In this document: one piece after another, positions 32,630 through 32,751 of the stretch | Position numbering within the stretch: position 1 is the stretch's first letter | Layout: the number at the start of each line of letters is the position of its first letter | From: Methylobacterium terricola | Lineage (GTDB): Bacteria; Pseudomonadota; Alphaproteobacteria; Rhizobiales; Beijerinckiaceae | Length of the DNA stretch: 32,751 nucleotides | Direction of reading: 5' to 3' | Assembly: GCF_006151805.1 (NCBI RefSeq) | Contig: NZ_VDDA01000041.1 | Location: 1 to 32,751, forward strand | Made by a program: the position numbers and the translations under genes | Notes under the pieces: generated by a model | Databases searched by the model: none | The model's input: the letters and a program-made list of their open reading frames with translations, nothing else | What the model was told of the DNA's origin: nothing

Positions 32630-32751
32630 GAGCCTGTTTGACTGATTGAGCCAGTCGCGCGTTGTCGTTGGCAGGAGGAGCCGATGTGGACGCAGGCGGA
32701 TCGCGATCTCTACAAGGACGACGGCCGTCGCTATCCGAGTGACCTGACGGA
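32630..32751 (+). mobile_element. 5' end of an IS5-family insertion sequence (partial)
   Basis: GAGCCTGTTTGACTGATTGA starts at 32630 directly after TTA (32627-32629), and a transposase start follows at 32684 with AGGAGGAG upstream. GAGCCTGTT-type ends with a TNA flank are common for IS5-family elements. The window ends inside the element. It runs in the same direction as the element at 1-122. Confidence 0.75.
32684..32751 (+). CDS. IS5-family transposase, N-terminal 22 residues (partial)
   Basis: The frame begins MWTQADRDLYKDDGRRYPSD and continues LT at the window end. This matches the usual IS5-family opening MWT......RYxSDLTDxEW. AGGAGGAG is 4 bases before the ATG. The remainder is outside the window, so integrity is unknown. 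Confidence 0.8.
   Translation, partial: MWTQADRDLYKDDGRRYPSDLT

Overview
The window is high-GC, GC3-biased DNA, dense with short-spaced or overlapping operons (GTGA and TGATG junctions). Its gene content is that of an alphaproteobacterium of the Hyphomicrobiales. A Methylobacterium-like genome fits best, but this is an inference from gene style; no rRNA or other phylogenetic marker is present. No tRNA, rRNA, CRISPR array or phage module was seen.

Layout. (a) 1-125 is the 3' end of an IS5-family element, and 32630-32751 is the 5' end of another IS5-family element on the same strand, so about 32.5 kb lies between two IS ends. (b) 187-6157 holds a single-chain indolepyruvate/2-oxoacid:ferredoxin oxidoreductase, a DUF1989 protein, a TSUP exporter and a solitary ruvC. 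(c) 6158-7669 is a low-GC patch with three small unknown genes and a long AT-rich intergenic region. (d) 7670-13809 is a five-gene acyl-CoA operon: isovaleryl-CoA dehydrogenase, both methylcrotonyl-CoA carboxylase subunits, a MaoC-type hydratase and a CitE-type beta-hydroxyacyl-CoA lyase. It has the gene content of the mycobacterial Rv2502c-Rv2498c cluster for leucine (and possibly itaconate) breakdown, in place of the usual liuC/liuE. (e) 13854-14680 is a toxin-antitoxin patch: a frameshifted UPF0175-like remnant and a HigB/HigA-type pair whose antitoxin appears to lack most of its helix-turn-helix. (f) 14831-26041 is an uptake-and-activation region: a PaaK-like ligase, a chemoreceptor, a TetR regulator and a branched-chain-amino-acid-type (HAAT) ABC transporter operon with an embedded acyl-CoA synthetase. 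(g) 26338-32540 is a regulator-rich stretch: AraC/GyrI-like, TetR, SGNH hydrolase, EamA transporter, a DUF1127 small protein facing a GcvA-like LysR, and a second LysR next to the right-hand IS.

The genes share a theme of taking up carboxylic or amino acids and turning them into CoA thioesters. The 2-oxoacid ferredoxin oxidoreductase makes acyl-CoA from 2-oxoacids, two AMP-forming ligases make acyl-CoA from acids, the HAAT transporter imports a small carboxylate or amino acid, and the leucine-type operon degrades branched acyl-CoA to acetoacetate and acetyl-CoA. A motif shared by the promoter of the leucine-type operon (7623-7641) and the region between the TetR gene and the transporter operon (18657-18675) suggests, without proving, that one TetR repressor ties both together. 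Dispersed palindromes sit at 3693, 23570, 25148 and 26092.
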